Part shown: positions 44,336 to 56,490 of the stretch, piece after piece
Numbering within the stretch: position 1 is the stretch's first letter
How the letters are laid out: every line of letters begins with the position of its first letter
Source of the DNA: Ichthyophis bannanicus
Lineage: Eukaryota; Chordata; Amphibia; Gymnophiona; Ichthyophiidae
Length of the DNA: 64,000 bases
Assembly (NCBI GenBank): GCA_033557465.1
Contig: CM066031.1
Coordinates: forward strand, 1,233,033,312 to 1,233,097,311
Reading direction: 5' to 3'
Made by a program: the position numbers and the translations under genes
The notes under the pieces: generated by a model
The model's input: only the letters and a program-made list of their open reading frames with translations
The model's database searches: none
What the model was told of the DNA's origin: nothing

Positions 44336-46315
44336 TGCTTTATGTTCTCTATTGTGATGTTTGAAGGAGGTGAAGGAAAAGTGAATAAAGAGCTTTTGCA
44401 GAAACTGAGGGAACTGGAAGGGAGGAGATGGTTGTTTAGGGTGGATTAGGGCATATGGCAAGGGAAGGTAAAAGGATATTGCATTTGTTCCTTAGTGATG
44501 TTGGTGAAGGAGATCCAAGGGTCTAAGTAATTGGCTTCATCTGGGGGATGGGGGGGGGGGGGGTGTGCATGGAGGAGATCTGGTTGGAGATGCAGTTGCT
44601 TGTAATGTTGAGCCAGTTGTTGGGGGGGGGGGGGTGAGCGTAATGTCCTGGTTTCCAGTGGTGGGCATTTTTGTCAACCATTTGATGATGTTGAAGAGTT
44701 CTCTTGGTCGAATGATTGCAGAGTTGAGTAGTTTAGTGTGATATTCTCATTTCACTTTGTCTGTCATGGTGCAATAGTCATTCAGAAGTCAAATATAGTG
44801 GAGTCTGTGTTCATTGGTTTTAGTTTTATGCCTTTTTTCATTCGTGTTTGTGGAGTTGCCATTTTATGTTGTGGAGGGCTGGAGTATACCACTCAGTTTT
44901 GGGTTCTTTCCTATGTGGGAGTGAGATGGTATTGGTAGTGATTGCTGCTTTTCTGGTGACATTTTTCCAGTTTTTGATGAGGACCTGGGGATCAGTTGAA
45001 TCTTCAAATAGCAGTGGGAGGGTGTTGTGATTGAAATTGTCCTTGTTGAAAGGTTTAAACCTTCTTATTGATGGATGCTGGTTATGGCTTTTGTTGAGAA
45101 TGTTCTGTGGGAGTGAGAAGCTGATTAGCTGATGATCTAATCACAATACTGAGTGAGTCTGAATGGAGTGAGGGGGGACATGATTGGGTTGTATTGTCAC
45201 TGAAGAAGATTAGGACCAGGGTGTTGCATTTGTTGTGCGTGGGGAGGGTTTAAGAATTGTGTTAGGTCCATTGCTGACATTGCTTGGATGAAGGGGTGGG
45301 CATGGTTCTGTTGCATCAAGGGGACGTTAAAGTCTCCTAATACTATGAGGTCCTTTTCAGTTTTTGGTGTAGTTATCACTGTGTCTAGGATAACTAATAG
45401 GTCATTGGCATCTTCGGTTGGTGTCCTGTAGATGAGATAGGCTGTTTGTTGGTTATTGTGATGGTGTCAGATCATAGGTGCTCAAATTAGCATGACATTG
45501 GAACTTGAGTTTGTTCTTGGCTATGATCATCACTCTGCCACCTCATGTTGTGATCATGGACATTGGTAGATGATGTTTCTGTATGGTGTGAGTTGGTTTA
45601 GTAGCACATTGTCTGTTTCGGTGATCCATGTTTCTTTAAGCATAATATGTCTGAGCGTTGGGATGATAGGCGGTTTCTTATGTTCTGGATTTTGTTTCAG
45701 ATCAAGTGTGAGTTTATGAGTGCACATTGCAGTGTGTGTGTGTGTGTGTGTGGAGTTTTGAGTGAGGTTATAGCTGTTTGTGTGGGGAAGTTCTGTATGT
45801 ATATTAAGTGGTGGGAGTTCCTGTGTGTGTTGTGTGGGTTCTGCATATACATTGATATGCCAAAGTGAGTGTTGAGCCATGGTTGGAGTGTAGAGTTTGC
45901 TTGCTGTTTGTGTGCTGTGGAGAGCAGCAGGATTGCTAGAAGCATGTAGAGCGTTGGGTATATTTATAGTATGGTTTAGCAGTGGGTCTGATAGCATCTT
46001 TGGTTTGGCAGTGCAGTTGTGGTGCCCTAGGACCTGGGGCAATGTTGTTGGGTGAGGCAGAACCCTTTGCTGGGACCCTCTATCTGGAGAGCACCTGCTG
46101 AGGGTGCATCTGTGCAGTGCTCCGGGTGGTATGGGCTTTGCTGAGTGACATTGTTGCAGTGAATCTTCACTGGTGTGGGTTACCAGGGGGTCTGGCATCT
46201 TGTTGCTGGTAGTGTTTGGAGGGTGAATGTGGTGACAAATTCTGTCCTTGCCAATGGTCCTACCTAAGGGCCATGCCAAAGGGCCCTCTTGTGAGGCCCT
46301 CAGGTACTGGCCCAC
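44336..46315 (-). mobile_element. L2-type LINE fragment, endonuclease region
   Basis: Minus-strand remains of the 5' half of an L2-like LINE. 45554-46315 includes a start-like region and KETWITETDNVLLNQL. 45197-45379 has DLIVLGDFNVPL, the APE-type endonuclease GDFN motif. Linker-like tracts continue to about 44340. Many frameshifts. G-runs at 44552-44570 and 44622-44636 and a (TG)n at 45734-45752 lie inside. The RT half is missing. Confidence 0.75.
45197..45379 (-). pseudogene. LINE APE endonuclease piece
   Basis: GDFN is the Mg-binding/catalytic Asp-Asn motif of AP-endonuclease-like LINE nucleases. A 60-codon open frame, broken on both sides. Confidence 0.7.
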
Positions 46316-46319
46316 CAGG

Positions 46320-46600
46320 CACAGGTGTGCCTCGGTGCACTGTATCTTTTAAAATGCCCAGCTTGGCATTGTTGATGGATCCTGATTGGCCTTTGTGGGG
46401 GGGGGGGGGAGTGGGAGGATCTGCATTCCCAGTCCCTGCTGTTGATACAGATTGGGGCAGTCTTGGGGGATGCTTAAGTGTACTGTGTCTTTTAAAATGT
46501 CTAGCTTTATGTTGTTAGTGAGCCCTGATTGGCCTTTGCTGTGGGGAGTGGGAGGATCCTGTGTTCCTGCTCCCTGCTACTATAGTCTTGGATTCAGAAG
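46320..46600. repeat. Tandem duplication of about 150 bp
   Basis: TGTCTTTTAAAATG...CCTGATTGGCCTTTG...GGGAGTGGGAGGATC occurs twice (about 46345-46440 and 46487-46590). The context upstream, AAGGGCCCTCTTGTGAGGCCCTCAGG, recurs inverted at 49580-49640. Class unknown. Confidence 0.6.
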
Positions 46601-47125
46601 GCCCGATGTGATCCACTTACACTAAGTCTCAGGAAGAATAAATCCTTGGGACTCAATTGCTTCTGGCAGAGCCTGACAGAGGAGGCTGCCACAGCCTGAA
46701 AAAAGATATGCTTTTACCTCAAACCTTTTAATGACAAACATCTGGATAAAGCCTTCCTATTATGCCACCACTTGCTGCTTTTGGTGATTGTTTGTCCAGG
46801 GAGTAGCTCTGTCACTGCTCCAGGCTTCTGTCCTGTTTGGTATGCTCAGGTAAGACCGCCCCAAAATAAAGTATTAAATACTACTATAAAATGATTTTAA
46901 TAGAGAGAACTAAATTTAAAGGACGACAATTTATTTAAAAAACAAAGTAGCTAGTTATTGAATAGATTAAATTTCTCTTTTGGAATTATTATTGTTAAAC
47001 AAATAACATAACAATTTCTTCTTTGCTTTGCAGTTTATCAGCAACAGACTTTAGACTATCAGCAAACAATCAGATAAGTATCAATTATTTCCTTCTTTCC
47101 ATGATTTATTTTGTGACACTAAACA
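46600..47125. other. No gene seen
   Basis: Unassigned A/T-rich sequence. Confidence 0.4.
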
Positions 47126-47126
47126 T

Positions 47127-47612
47127 TTGGGGCCAGATATTCAGTTGAGTGGGCCATGCACCATGTCGATGCATAGCCCTGCCCGCTGACCTCTAAATCT
47201 GAATATCCAATGCCACGGTGACAGCATTGAATATCTGGTTGGGGTGTCCCGAGAAAATTGCTGCACAGCCTAACTGGGTAACAGCGATATTGGACCGTTA
47301 CCCGGTTAGCATCCACGTCTAGAACTTGGCGAGCCCAAAGCTTGCCTAATTTTAGCCATGGATGGTTAACCGGGTAACTGTTCAATATCACCACTACCCG
47401 ATTATCAGGACTCTCCACCTCCGCTCTTCCCCGGAATGGCCCTATCATGCCCCAATGCTAACTGGATATCATCAGGGCGCATAGGGGACATAGACGGGAA
47501 TATTCAATGGCACTAACCGTATAGGTGCCGTTGAATATCCCTGTTTAAGGCATTTACACGGTTTACTTGGCTGTAAACCATGTAAATGCCTTTCCAATAT
47601 CAGGCCCTTGGC
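47127..47612. mobile_element. Non-autonomous DNA transposon (MITE), about 485 bp
   Basis: Ends are inverted: GGGGCCAGATATTCAG at the left and CCAATATCAGGCCC at the right. Inside, GAATATC words recur in both orientations, and a hairpin with 18-bp arms lies at 47547-47592 (GGCATTTACACGGTTTAC and its inverse, one mismatch). No coding capacity; superfamily not settled. Confidence 0.65.
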
Positions 47613-49300
47613 GTTGTTAAGAATTGATACTTTGTGTACACTTTATTTTAACAAGCGTTCCCCAAATTATCTAAACCAACCTTTTCTCCTGGATCAGGTA
47701 TTAACTTTGTTTTAATTTAATTATATACATGTATGCTCTCTCTTCCCTATGTCTCTTGTGTGGTCGCTCAAATTTCAAAGGTCCATAACACTGGCCAGGG
47801 CAACAATCACTGGTGCACTGTTGTCTTCCTATCTTTGGGTCAGCAGCAATATCCTACCTGGCCTGGCAAGGGAATTTAGGTTTAACTTTACTACTGAAAT
47901 GTACCTCCCTTGTTCTCTTATATTTTTTCCTTAATCTGAGCAGCAGGTTTTCCCTTTAGACTGTCCCTAACTAGGGGAGAAAATACAATAAATTTAAGTT
48001 CCCCTGACTTACGAGACCTTTATTTTGTTTCACATTCACCTTACGCACTGTCTCAGTCCGATTATAAACTCTTTCCACTCAGTCATAACTGAGTCTATCT
48101 CAGCAAAATATTACTGAAGCTTCTGTACTCAAGCTCTGTATTGGCCTCAATAATCCAGACTTTATCAATCTTTGTACTAATGGTATTATGAATTTCATAG
48201 GTTTGTTTCACCTAACTTTTCCCAGGGCAGAATTTTACACTTCAGTACCATACGTCAAATACTGGTTTGATTCCAGTTTATGAAATTACAGGGTTCCCAT
48301 TCAGTCAACTTCCACATTCACTCACAGTGGCAAAAGTACATGGGTCACTTTGATTAGGCACTCATGTTTCATATATACTTTCCTCTTACACAAAATAGCT
48401 CTATGTTTACCTTTCAGACCTTTATTTTAGGCTTTTTAGAGGCCTAGCCCCTCAGCCATTTAAAAACAGGTCTGTACCCTTTCAATCCCTGGTGGTGTCT
48501 GGCATAAACAAACCCAGGTATCCCAGGTGATACCCCTGCTTACGGAATGTAATCATGGTGGCACAAATCTGGCATCAAATCTCTAGCTTCGCTTCGGTTT
48601 GGGATTCCATCCCTGAGATGAACTGGACGTTGGTTGTTTCAAATGGTTACCATGGCAATGCCCATTAATTTACATAGGAAAATATATTTTAAAATAAATA
48701 TGCTCAATGTAATAATAAAATCGCTAAATACTTCCTTAACATTAATCTTGATACTCCCATTACTCTCCACTACATGACACACAGTTAAGCTCCATAACCA
48801 TTTTTCCTCCATATATTTTTTTTCCACCTCCGACTACCCTCTTTAAATCTAAACACTCACAAATTATGCCTGACAAGTCCCTTCAGACCCTGAAAAGTCA
48901 TTTTTTCCTTTTTTTTTTACTGCTGTACAGCTCTTTCATTAAAATGAGGTATTTGCCCTTTAGCTTTTTGATTTTGACCCCTCAGATTGACTTTCTCAGG
49001 GTCTCCTCCGACTACTCTTCCCATTAAAAAGTCCCTCTAGGGTCCAGATTTCTCTCAGCCCAACTTCATCAAATTGCTAAAAAAATACATGTGGCCTGGC
49101 TCCCCAATGCTGCGATCCACCACAGCTTACCCTGAGGCCCTGAATTAACCTGGAATCTTCTGGCTGCAGGCTGGGCCCTTAGTACCGCAGGACGGCAGGT
49201 AAATTGTATTTATTTATTTATTCTTAACTATTCACACTAAATCTAGTTCCCCTCCCTTCCTTCCACAGAACTGGAAATGGTCACGCATCCGCTTGTTGGT
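47613..49300. other. No gene seen
   Basis: A/T-rich and pyrimidine-rich unassigned DNA. Short frames only. Confidence 0.4.
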
Positions 49301-49660
49301 TATGATCAGGGCTGGCACTGCCATGAGGTGAGCTAGGCAAATGCCTAGAGTTCTGACATTCCAGTGGCACCTGTTGCCTCTCTAGGGCCTGAGGCAGTTG
49401 CAGCACTTACCTAAAGCTCACCTTCATTCACATACATCCACATCCTCTTCACTGGACTCCTCCAGCTCACCGATCTGGCATCAGGGGAGGAAGCGGGAGC
49501 TCCTCTCCCCTTCCGCTCTCCCTGCCAAGGCTCAATCGGGGCTCTGCTACTCACTTTAAAAAGAAGCATGTACCATGCGTGCCCGCACCTGAGGGCCTTG
49601 CCAGAGGGCCCTTTGGCGTGGCCCTTAGGCATGGAAATTAGGCAATACAAAACAAAAGGT
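49300..49660. repeat. hAT-like non-autonomous fragment
   Basis: CAGGGCTGGCACTGCC followed by GAGCTAGGCAAATGCCTAG resembles hAT MITE ends. AGGGCCTTGCCAGAGGGCCC near 49590 is shared, inverted, with 46265-46310. Confidence 0.45.
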
Positions 49661-50499
49661 ATGTTTGATCCAGCAGCCTTCTAAACTCTCCTTTCCATAC
49701 TGTCATGCCTTCTGTAATATTCCAAAATTGCAACATAAACCTACAAAATCCTATAATAACCTAATTAATACTACTGCCTTATAGCACTGTTTTTTGATGC
49801 CTGCAGGAGTTCTTGCTAAATATTACTCCTGTAAAAGCCAGTAATTGTTATATTGTTTTTATTAACACTGTTGATCCATTCTGCAAGATAAAAGATCATT
49901 CTTGCTACTTTGTTGACATCGCTGCTAAGGCTTAAAACAATATTCTTACTACACCGTAATATATCTTCTTGGCTACATTGCTTTACTTCATTATTGCTAC
50001 ATTGATATACATCATTGCTGATTCCCACACATGCTCAATAGCTCTTTCTTGCTACATTGTTTAAAGCTCTGTCAATCCCCTCTTGCCACAGTGTTTTATA
50101 ATTGCTGTTCCAATCCACTAGGTTAATTTGTCATTCTTGGTACATTACTTGATATTATTACTATCCCAGTTTGCATGATATCAGTCTGATAAATGCTCCT
50201 ATACTAGCCTAATTGAATCATCATTGTTAATACATCTGAAAATGCCAAATTACAGCATTGTTTATTCTCTCATCCTTCTCCTCCTGGCTCCCTTGACCAT
50301 TTCCCTTTAACCATCTATAAATCAACACTATCAAATACCGATTATAAAACACTACCATAGGCACAACCCTTCGCTCCGCTATCACACTGCACTATACAAT
50401 AACCATAATCACCACTCTCAAAGATTAATATATATATATAAACCCTCCACACAATCATTCCGTACATACATCAGCACTCTACACACCAGCACGCAAACA

Positions 50500-51520
50500 G
50501 AACATATTCCATAACATGTATACTATTGAATACTAGGCCAATAAAAAACAAAATACCAGCCATCCTAGACCTAATAAACAATAACAAACCAGATCTAATC
50601 TGCTTAACTGAAACTTGGTGAACTGACTCAGACTCAGTTCTAATTAACCATATTATGCACCCAGAATCAACCTATACCTATGTCCAAGGATGGACAAACA
50701 TGGAGGAGGTGTATTAATCCTAGCTAAAAAGAAATTACAAACACACCTTCAATTAAGCAAAAGCATTCAAGGCATGGATATCATAACTATTGAAAACAAA
50801 CACGATCACACAAATCTATAGACCTCCTTCACTAAACCATGACAACTTATCATATGTATTAGAAGCAACATGTTCATCAAAACGGCACAAATCCCACATG
50901 ATCCTGGGTGACTTCAACCTGCCATCCCTTCATAAAAAGCATGAATCTCACTTTATGAAAGCTATGGCAGATATGGGCTACCAACAAGTTGTAACTATAT
51001 CTACACACAGAAAAGGAAATACATTAGACCTAATCTTCCTACTTCATAATTTAATACAAGACAATCAATATTCCACACCTAGATCACTACCTCTACCATG
51101 GTCAGATCACTTTCTTTTAGAATTCACTCTCCCAACAAATCCCTTATCTGACAAAGTCATGGAACCTACTCAATCAAAAAATAAATTCAAAGCATTTAAT
51201 AAAGAACATTTCCTGAATGAAACCCTTCCTCATTTAGACCCAACTACAAATAATCTAAATGAAGCCTTAATAAACTGGAACAGTACCATTGCAAAGGCTG
51301 CTCTAGCCCCAGATTCCCACAACAAAATAAAACAAAAAGAATCCAAAATATGGTATAATGCCCAAATAAGAAGCTGAAAACAAAAACTTAGAAAACTTGA
51401 AAACAAATAGAGACACACAAGGTCTGACTAAGACAACAAGGCATACACGGAAGCACTCAAGGAATATAAAGAAGCTATAAATAATTTTAGAAAAAGAATA
51501 TCACACCAAACTGCTTACTA
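50500..51520 (+). pseudogene. L2-type LINE endonuclease region
   Basis: APE-like endonuclease that nicks target DNA. The early part near 50590-50690 reads LICLTETW-like in broken frames. The open frame 50790-51377 holds MILGDFNLPSL (catalytic GDFN), STHRKGNTLDLIF, PLPWSDHFLLEF (S-D-H catalytic motif) and linker. It ends with a stop near 51375, and homology goes on to the CR1 insertion. Multiple shifts upstream, not functional. Confidence 0.82.
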
Positions 51521-51721
51521 GTAACATAGTAACATGGTTTATGATGGCAGATAAAGACCAGTATGATCCATCTAGTCTGCCCAGCAATACAGCAAGAGTA
51601 GGTGCACTTGCTGCTCCATGCAGGTCACCCCACCCCGTGCCTTTGTTTAGGGGTGTACCCACCGCTCTGCGTAGGTCACCCCTATTTGTTCAGATATAAG
51701 AGATAGTTTATTTTGATTTTA

Positions 51722-53154
51722 TCATGTTGCTATAAAGGGATCCACTGTGTTTGTCCCATGCCATTTTGAATTCTGACACTGTGTTTGCCCCCATTTCCTG
51801 GCATTGCCTTTCAGTTTACCCCCTTGCAGCTTCATGTTATGCCCTCTAGTTTTACAGCTTGCCCATCTTTGGAAGAGGTTTGTTTGTTTACTATTACTCG
51901 TTAAGTATTTAAAGATCTGAATCATATCTCCCCTGTCCCTCCTCTCCTCCAGAGTGTACATACTGTATTTGGGACTTCTCTTCTCATAAGTCTTTTGACA
52001 CAGGCTCCAAATCATTTTGGTTCTAGTTCTCTGAACCGCTTCCAGCCTTTTTATATCCTTTGCCAGATACAGTCTCCAAAACTGAACACAATATTCCAAG
52101 TGAGGCCTCACCAGCGACTTGTACAATGGAATTAGTACCTCTTCCTTTCTGCTGGTAATTCCTCTTTGTATGCAACCCAGCATCCTTCTGGCTTTTGCCA
52201 CAGCCTTGTCACACTGTTTTGCCACCTTAAGATTGTCAGAAACAATCACTCCAATGCCCTGCTCCTGGTCCGTGCACACCAATCTCTCACCACCTATCGC
52301 ATACAATTCCCTTGGATTTCTGCTTCCCAAGTGCATGACACTGCACTTCTTCATATTAAATCTTAACTGCCAAGCATTAGACCATTCTTCCAGATTTTGT
52401 AGATCTTTCCTCCTGTTATCCACTCCCTCAGGGGAGTCTACTCTGTTGCAAATTTTGGTGTCATCTGCAAAAAGACAGACTTTTCCATTCAGCCCTTTGG
52501 CAATATCACTCGCAAATATATTGAACAGTACTAGTCCCAGGACCAAAACCTGGGGCACCCCACTAATCACCTTCCTTTCATCCGAGTGAGTTCTGTTTAC
52601 CATGACCTTCTGTCGTCTGTCAGTCAACCAATTTCTGATCGGGTTCACCATCTTTGGACTCATCCCCAAGCTGTTGAGTTTATTGATAAGCCTCCTTTGA
52701 GGAACAGTATCAAAGGCTTTGCTGAAATCTAGGTAGATTCCATCCATCGCATGCTCTCGATCTAGTTCTCTGGTCATCAGTCAAAGAACTCAATCAGATT
52801 TGTTAAGCAAGATCATTCTTTGGTAAAACCATGTTGCCTCGGATCATGCAACCTGTTGGTTTCGAGGAAGCCCACTATTCGCTCTTTCAGGAGTGCCTCC
52901 ATTACTTTTCCCACTACTGAGGTAAGGCTTATTGGCCTGTAGTTTGTCACTTCTTCCCTATTACCACTTTTGTGGAGAGGTACCACATCAGCCCTTCTCC
53001 AGTCCTGTGAAACTTCTCCTGTCTCCAAGGATCTATTAAAAACATCCTTTAAAGACTCTGCGAGAACCTCTCTGAGCTCTTTCAGTATCCTGGGATGTAT
53101 CCCATCTGGTCCCATAGACTTGTCCACGTTCAGTTTTGCAAGCTGTTCTAACAC
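51722..53154 (-). pseudogene. CR1 reverse transcriptase
   Basis: RT for target-primed reverse transcription. 52813-53154 has KSMGPDGIHPRILKEL and NYRPISLTSVVGKVME. 51722-52777 has IYLDFSKAFDTVP (palm A), GVPQVLVLGLVLFNIF (motif B with altered QGS) and LFADDTK (motif C), then CR1-type C-terminal sequence ending NSKWHGTNTVDPF. The two frames are separated by a break near 52780-52810. The usual SQG-type motif B is changed to PQV, so even without the shift activity would be doubtful. Confidence 0.9.
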
Positions 53155-53189
53155 ATCATCTTTTGTGAATGGTGTGGTATCTACTCCAT

Positions 53190-53740
53190 TCCCATTTATT
53201 TATTTATATAATGGCTCTTATATACCGTCCCTTCCAATGATCAGGGGCAGTTTACATTGAACAAAAATTACAGAAACTTGGTTACAGGGAACATTTTAAA
53301 CTATAATACAGCAAACTATGTACAGGTCAGCTAGGCACTTATACAGTTGTATCGTGGTAGCTGCGTCTTAAATATTTACATGATATATTGTGAACAGAGT
53401 GTGAAATGTTGTGGACAGTGTAAGATATGGGGCATAGATGTATCAGGGGGTGGGGTAGTAATTAGTGAAGTAGGAGGTAATGTCGGTGAGATAGGTGGGT
53501 TATAATATTCTGAGAAAAGCAGGGTTTTTATGAGTTTACGAAATGCTTGCAGTCCTTGGTTGATCTAATGGAGTCTGGGAGGGAATTACAGAGGGTCAGG
53601 GCAGAATATCTGAAGGTTCTGTTGCTGGTGGCTTTCATGGTTTTCCTTACTGATGGGGGCAAGGCTAAGAGGTCCTTTGTACATGCTCTTCTCAATCTGA
53701 CATCAGTCTGCGGCTGGATCAAGGTAGATATTTGTATATT
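53190..53740 (-). mobile_element. L2-type LINE 3' end inserted in CR1
   Basis: (TTTA)n and ATATACCGTCCCTTCC at the plus-strand left (3' end). Then about 300 nt of 3' UTR, and the last coding piece of ORF2 (53528-53746) with FRYSALTLCNSLPDSIRST. CR1 coding sequence stops and resumes on either side. Confidence 0.78.
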
Positions 53741-54444
53741 TGTCATTCAGAGGTGGCCCTTCTCCAAGATTTTCTCTAGTAAAAACAGAGCAGAAGTATT
53801 TGTTTAGCATTTTCGCTTTTTCAATGTCACTTTCCACGAATCCATTCCCAGCACTTTTGAGTCCTGCAATTCCACCTCTGATTTTCCTCCTCTCCCGAAT
53901 ATACTGAAAAATGTTTTGTTGCCACACTTCACATCTTTAGCCATCTTTTCTGCCTTTGATTTTGCTATCCTTATTTCTATTTTTGTCTCCTTTAGTTTGA
54001 TCTTGTATTCTCTGTTTGCGAGCTTCTGAATCTTGTGAAAGCTGTGTCTTTTGCCTTTATTTGTGCAACCACTTTTTTGGAGAACCTACTAGGTTTCCTT
54101 TTCCTCTTGTTTTTATTTACTTTCCTTACATATGTATCTGTTGCACCTTTTATTGCCTCCTGTAGTTTAGCCCATTGCAATTCCACTTCCCTTATCTTCT
54201 CCCACCCTACAAACTCTTCCTTCAGGTACTTGGCCATTTTACTGAAGTCAGCATTTTTGAAGTCTAGGACTTTGAGTTTTCTGTGATTGGATTCCACCTT
54301 GGCTTTTATCTCAAACCACACCGTATGATGATCACTGCTGCTAACATGGGCTCCTACCTGGATATTAGACACACAATCTTCATTGGTGAGCACTAAATCC
54401 AGTACGGAGCTCTCCCTGGTTGGTTCCATTTGTTTAAGTGACAC
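53703..54444 (-). pseudogene. CR1 endonuclease C-terminus and linker
   Basis: 53992-54444 includes SVLDLVLTNEDCV and SSSDHHTVWFEI, the terminal S-D-H motif of the APE domain. 53703-53927 includes KAMLN-type linker sequence (EKAKMLNKYFCSVFT). A shift or stop separates them near 53930-53990. Continues to about 54600, where the copy is truncated. Confidence 0.83.
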
Positions 54445-54639
54445 ATCTTAGAAGGCATTCACAATTTTTTTACTTTTCTTTCCAGATCTGCAGATGGAAC
54501 ACTCCAATCCACATAGGGTAGATTAAAGTCATCCAATATGATCACTCACCCCTTCATGGCTATCTTTGCAACATCAACAATCAATTTCTTCGGTTTGAGA
54601 TGGAGGCTTGTAGACCACACCAGTATGGATGGCAGAGCC

Positions 54640-56341
54640 CTTAATAGGCCAACAGAATTATTTAATATAGTCAAATCCCTTACAAAAACACCCAATCCTG
54701 AGGTAGAACAACCACCAATCAATCCACAAACATTAGCCAATCACTATATAGAAAAATCGTACACCTGTTATCAATGATGAAACAACTCCTAAAAATGTTA
54801 GTCCATACTCTAAGAATTCCAACACTCATAACTGCGAGCTGTGGACCACATTCCACATTATTGACATGAAACATCTTAAAAATATAATCACTAATATCAA
54901 CACAACCATATCCTCCTCTGACCCTTTCCCTGTCAGTTGGCTTAAAACTGCAAAAGATGAGCTCTCCCCAACTATCCTGAACATAGTAAACCAATCCCTA
55001 AAGCAAGGCCATATGCCACATGAGTTAAAACAAGCCATAATCCATCCAATTCTAAAATCGAACTCCTCCAATAAAAAACATCCCAGCTCTTACAGATCCA
55101 TCTCAAGTCTGCCTTTCCTAGCCAAGGTCATTGAAAAGTTTGCACAGATTCAACTGCAAGACTTCATCAAACTAAATGCCCCTCTTGATGAACAACAGCA
55201 TGGCTTCAGACCTTATCATAATATGGAGACACTTATGCTCACATTTATGGATAGACTCATATGAGGCTTGAATAACAGCAAACAAGCCTTCATTCTAATG
55301 TTTCTAGACACAACCTCAGCATTTGACAGCATAAACCACAGCATATTCATATCAAGATTACAACAGATTGGATTATAAGGTACTGTAATACAATGGTTTA
55401 CTTCATACTTATCCAACCGAATACAAGAAGTACATATAGGCTCAGCGTCTTCAACTTCAAATGAGAACAAGGGATCCCACAAGGCTCATCACGTTCTGCC
55501 CTTCTATTTAACTTACATATACAGCCTATATGCAGCATCTTCAAAAAACACAAGATAAATTATCATCTCTATGCAGATGATATAATGAATTATCATCCCA
55601 TAGATGTCACAAAAGCTCCCTGCCTAAATGATATAATAGATTGGCTACAAAATCACAACTAAAAAATGAACTTTAAAAAAACGTAAGTGTTATACATATC
55701 TCAAAACAAAAACTTTACTCCTCCATCAACATTTCACATCAATAACCATGATCTTATAGTAAAAAATGAAATGAAATATCTAGGAATCATATTAGATCAA
55801 TCTCTAAACCTGGTCTCTCATATAAAAGCCATAAAAAAAACATATACTTCAAACTACGAATGGTGCAACATCTCAGACCTTTACTAGACAGTTTGTACTT
55901 CAGAATGGTCCTAGAGTCTCTCATTATGCTCCACTTAGATTATTGTAACTGCATATTACAAGGTCTGCCCAAAGAAAACCATCCAACAACTGCAGATAGT
56001 GCAAAATCTAACTGCACGCATAATTCATAAGGCTCACTACTTCGACCATATCACACCTCCACTCCACACTTACACTGGTTACCAATTACATCCAGAATAA
56101 AATATAAATTCTTAATGATAGTGTTCAAATTACGCAACAAAATATCTCCATCACACCTTAATTCCCTCATTAGTATATCTGAAAACATGAGAGCCAGAAG
56201 AAACCACTCACAAAATATATACACTATACCTACCCACATTTAAAACACCAACCACACCACCAGCACTAGAGCCTTTACATACATTGTGCCAACACTCTGG
56301 AATGAGCTCCCAGAAAATTTAAAAGCAATAAAAGACTTACA
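54640..56341 (+). pseudogene. L2-type LINE reverse transcriptase, broken
   Basis: Continuation of the L2 at 49700 after the CR1. 54538-54777 ends with ELFNIVKSLTKTPNP and LANHYIEK. 54866-55264 has SWLKTAKDELSPTILN, SYRSISSLPFLAKVIEKF and QQHGFRPYHN. Palm A TSAFDSINH lies near 55310-55340, motif B IPQGS near 55470-55495, YADDIMN near 55570-55590, and YLGIILDQSLN at 55780-55815. The C-terminal PTLWNELPENLKAIKDL is at 56285-56340. Several frameshifts and stops. Confidence 0.83.
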
Positions 56342-56490
56342 ATCGAGGAGGAAGTGACGTCACCCGTCTGAATGGCTGTGTAAGCGGCAAGCTTTGACCC
56401 AACCCCAGTGAAAGTAGTGATAATAAAGCCACAAATCGACGGAGAAAGCAAGGAGAAGCAGTGTGGTGGGCAGTGGAGGCAGTAGCGAGA
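56342..56490 (+). promoter_or_regulatory. L1 5' UTR/promoter with CRE palindrome
   Basis: TGACGTCA at 56355-56362 is a perfect consensus cAMP-response element within 20 bp of the apparent L1 start. L1 promoters are internal and drive transcription from base 1. Function is inference. Confidence 0.5.

Larger units (their letters stand above)
51525..54640 (-). mobile_element. CR1 LINE inserted in L2
   Basis: Minus-strand CR1 with endonuclease C-terminus, RT and 3' UTR. The 3' end (plus-strand left) is formed by ATGTTACTATGTTACT on the minus strand, preceded by GGCAGACTAGATGGATCATACTGGTCTTTATCTGCC-like sequence (51545-51585), characteristic of CR1. 5'-truncated near 54600. Itself split by an L2 tail at 53190-53740. 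Confidence 0.88.
49700..56341 (+). mobile_element. L2-type LINE, host of a nested cluster
   Basis: Plus-strand LINE: a 5' region with degenerate CTTGCTACATTG repeats (about 49890-50150), an endonuclease region (50500-51520) and an RT region (54640-56341). It is interrupted by a CR1 element at about 51525-54640. Its 3' end is cut by an L1 inserted at about 56342, so the tail lies beyond the window. Start approximate. Confidence 0.8.
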
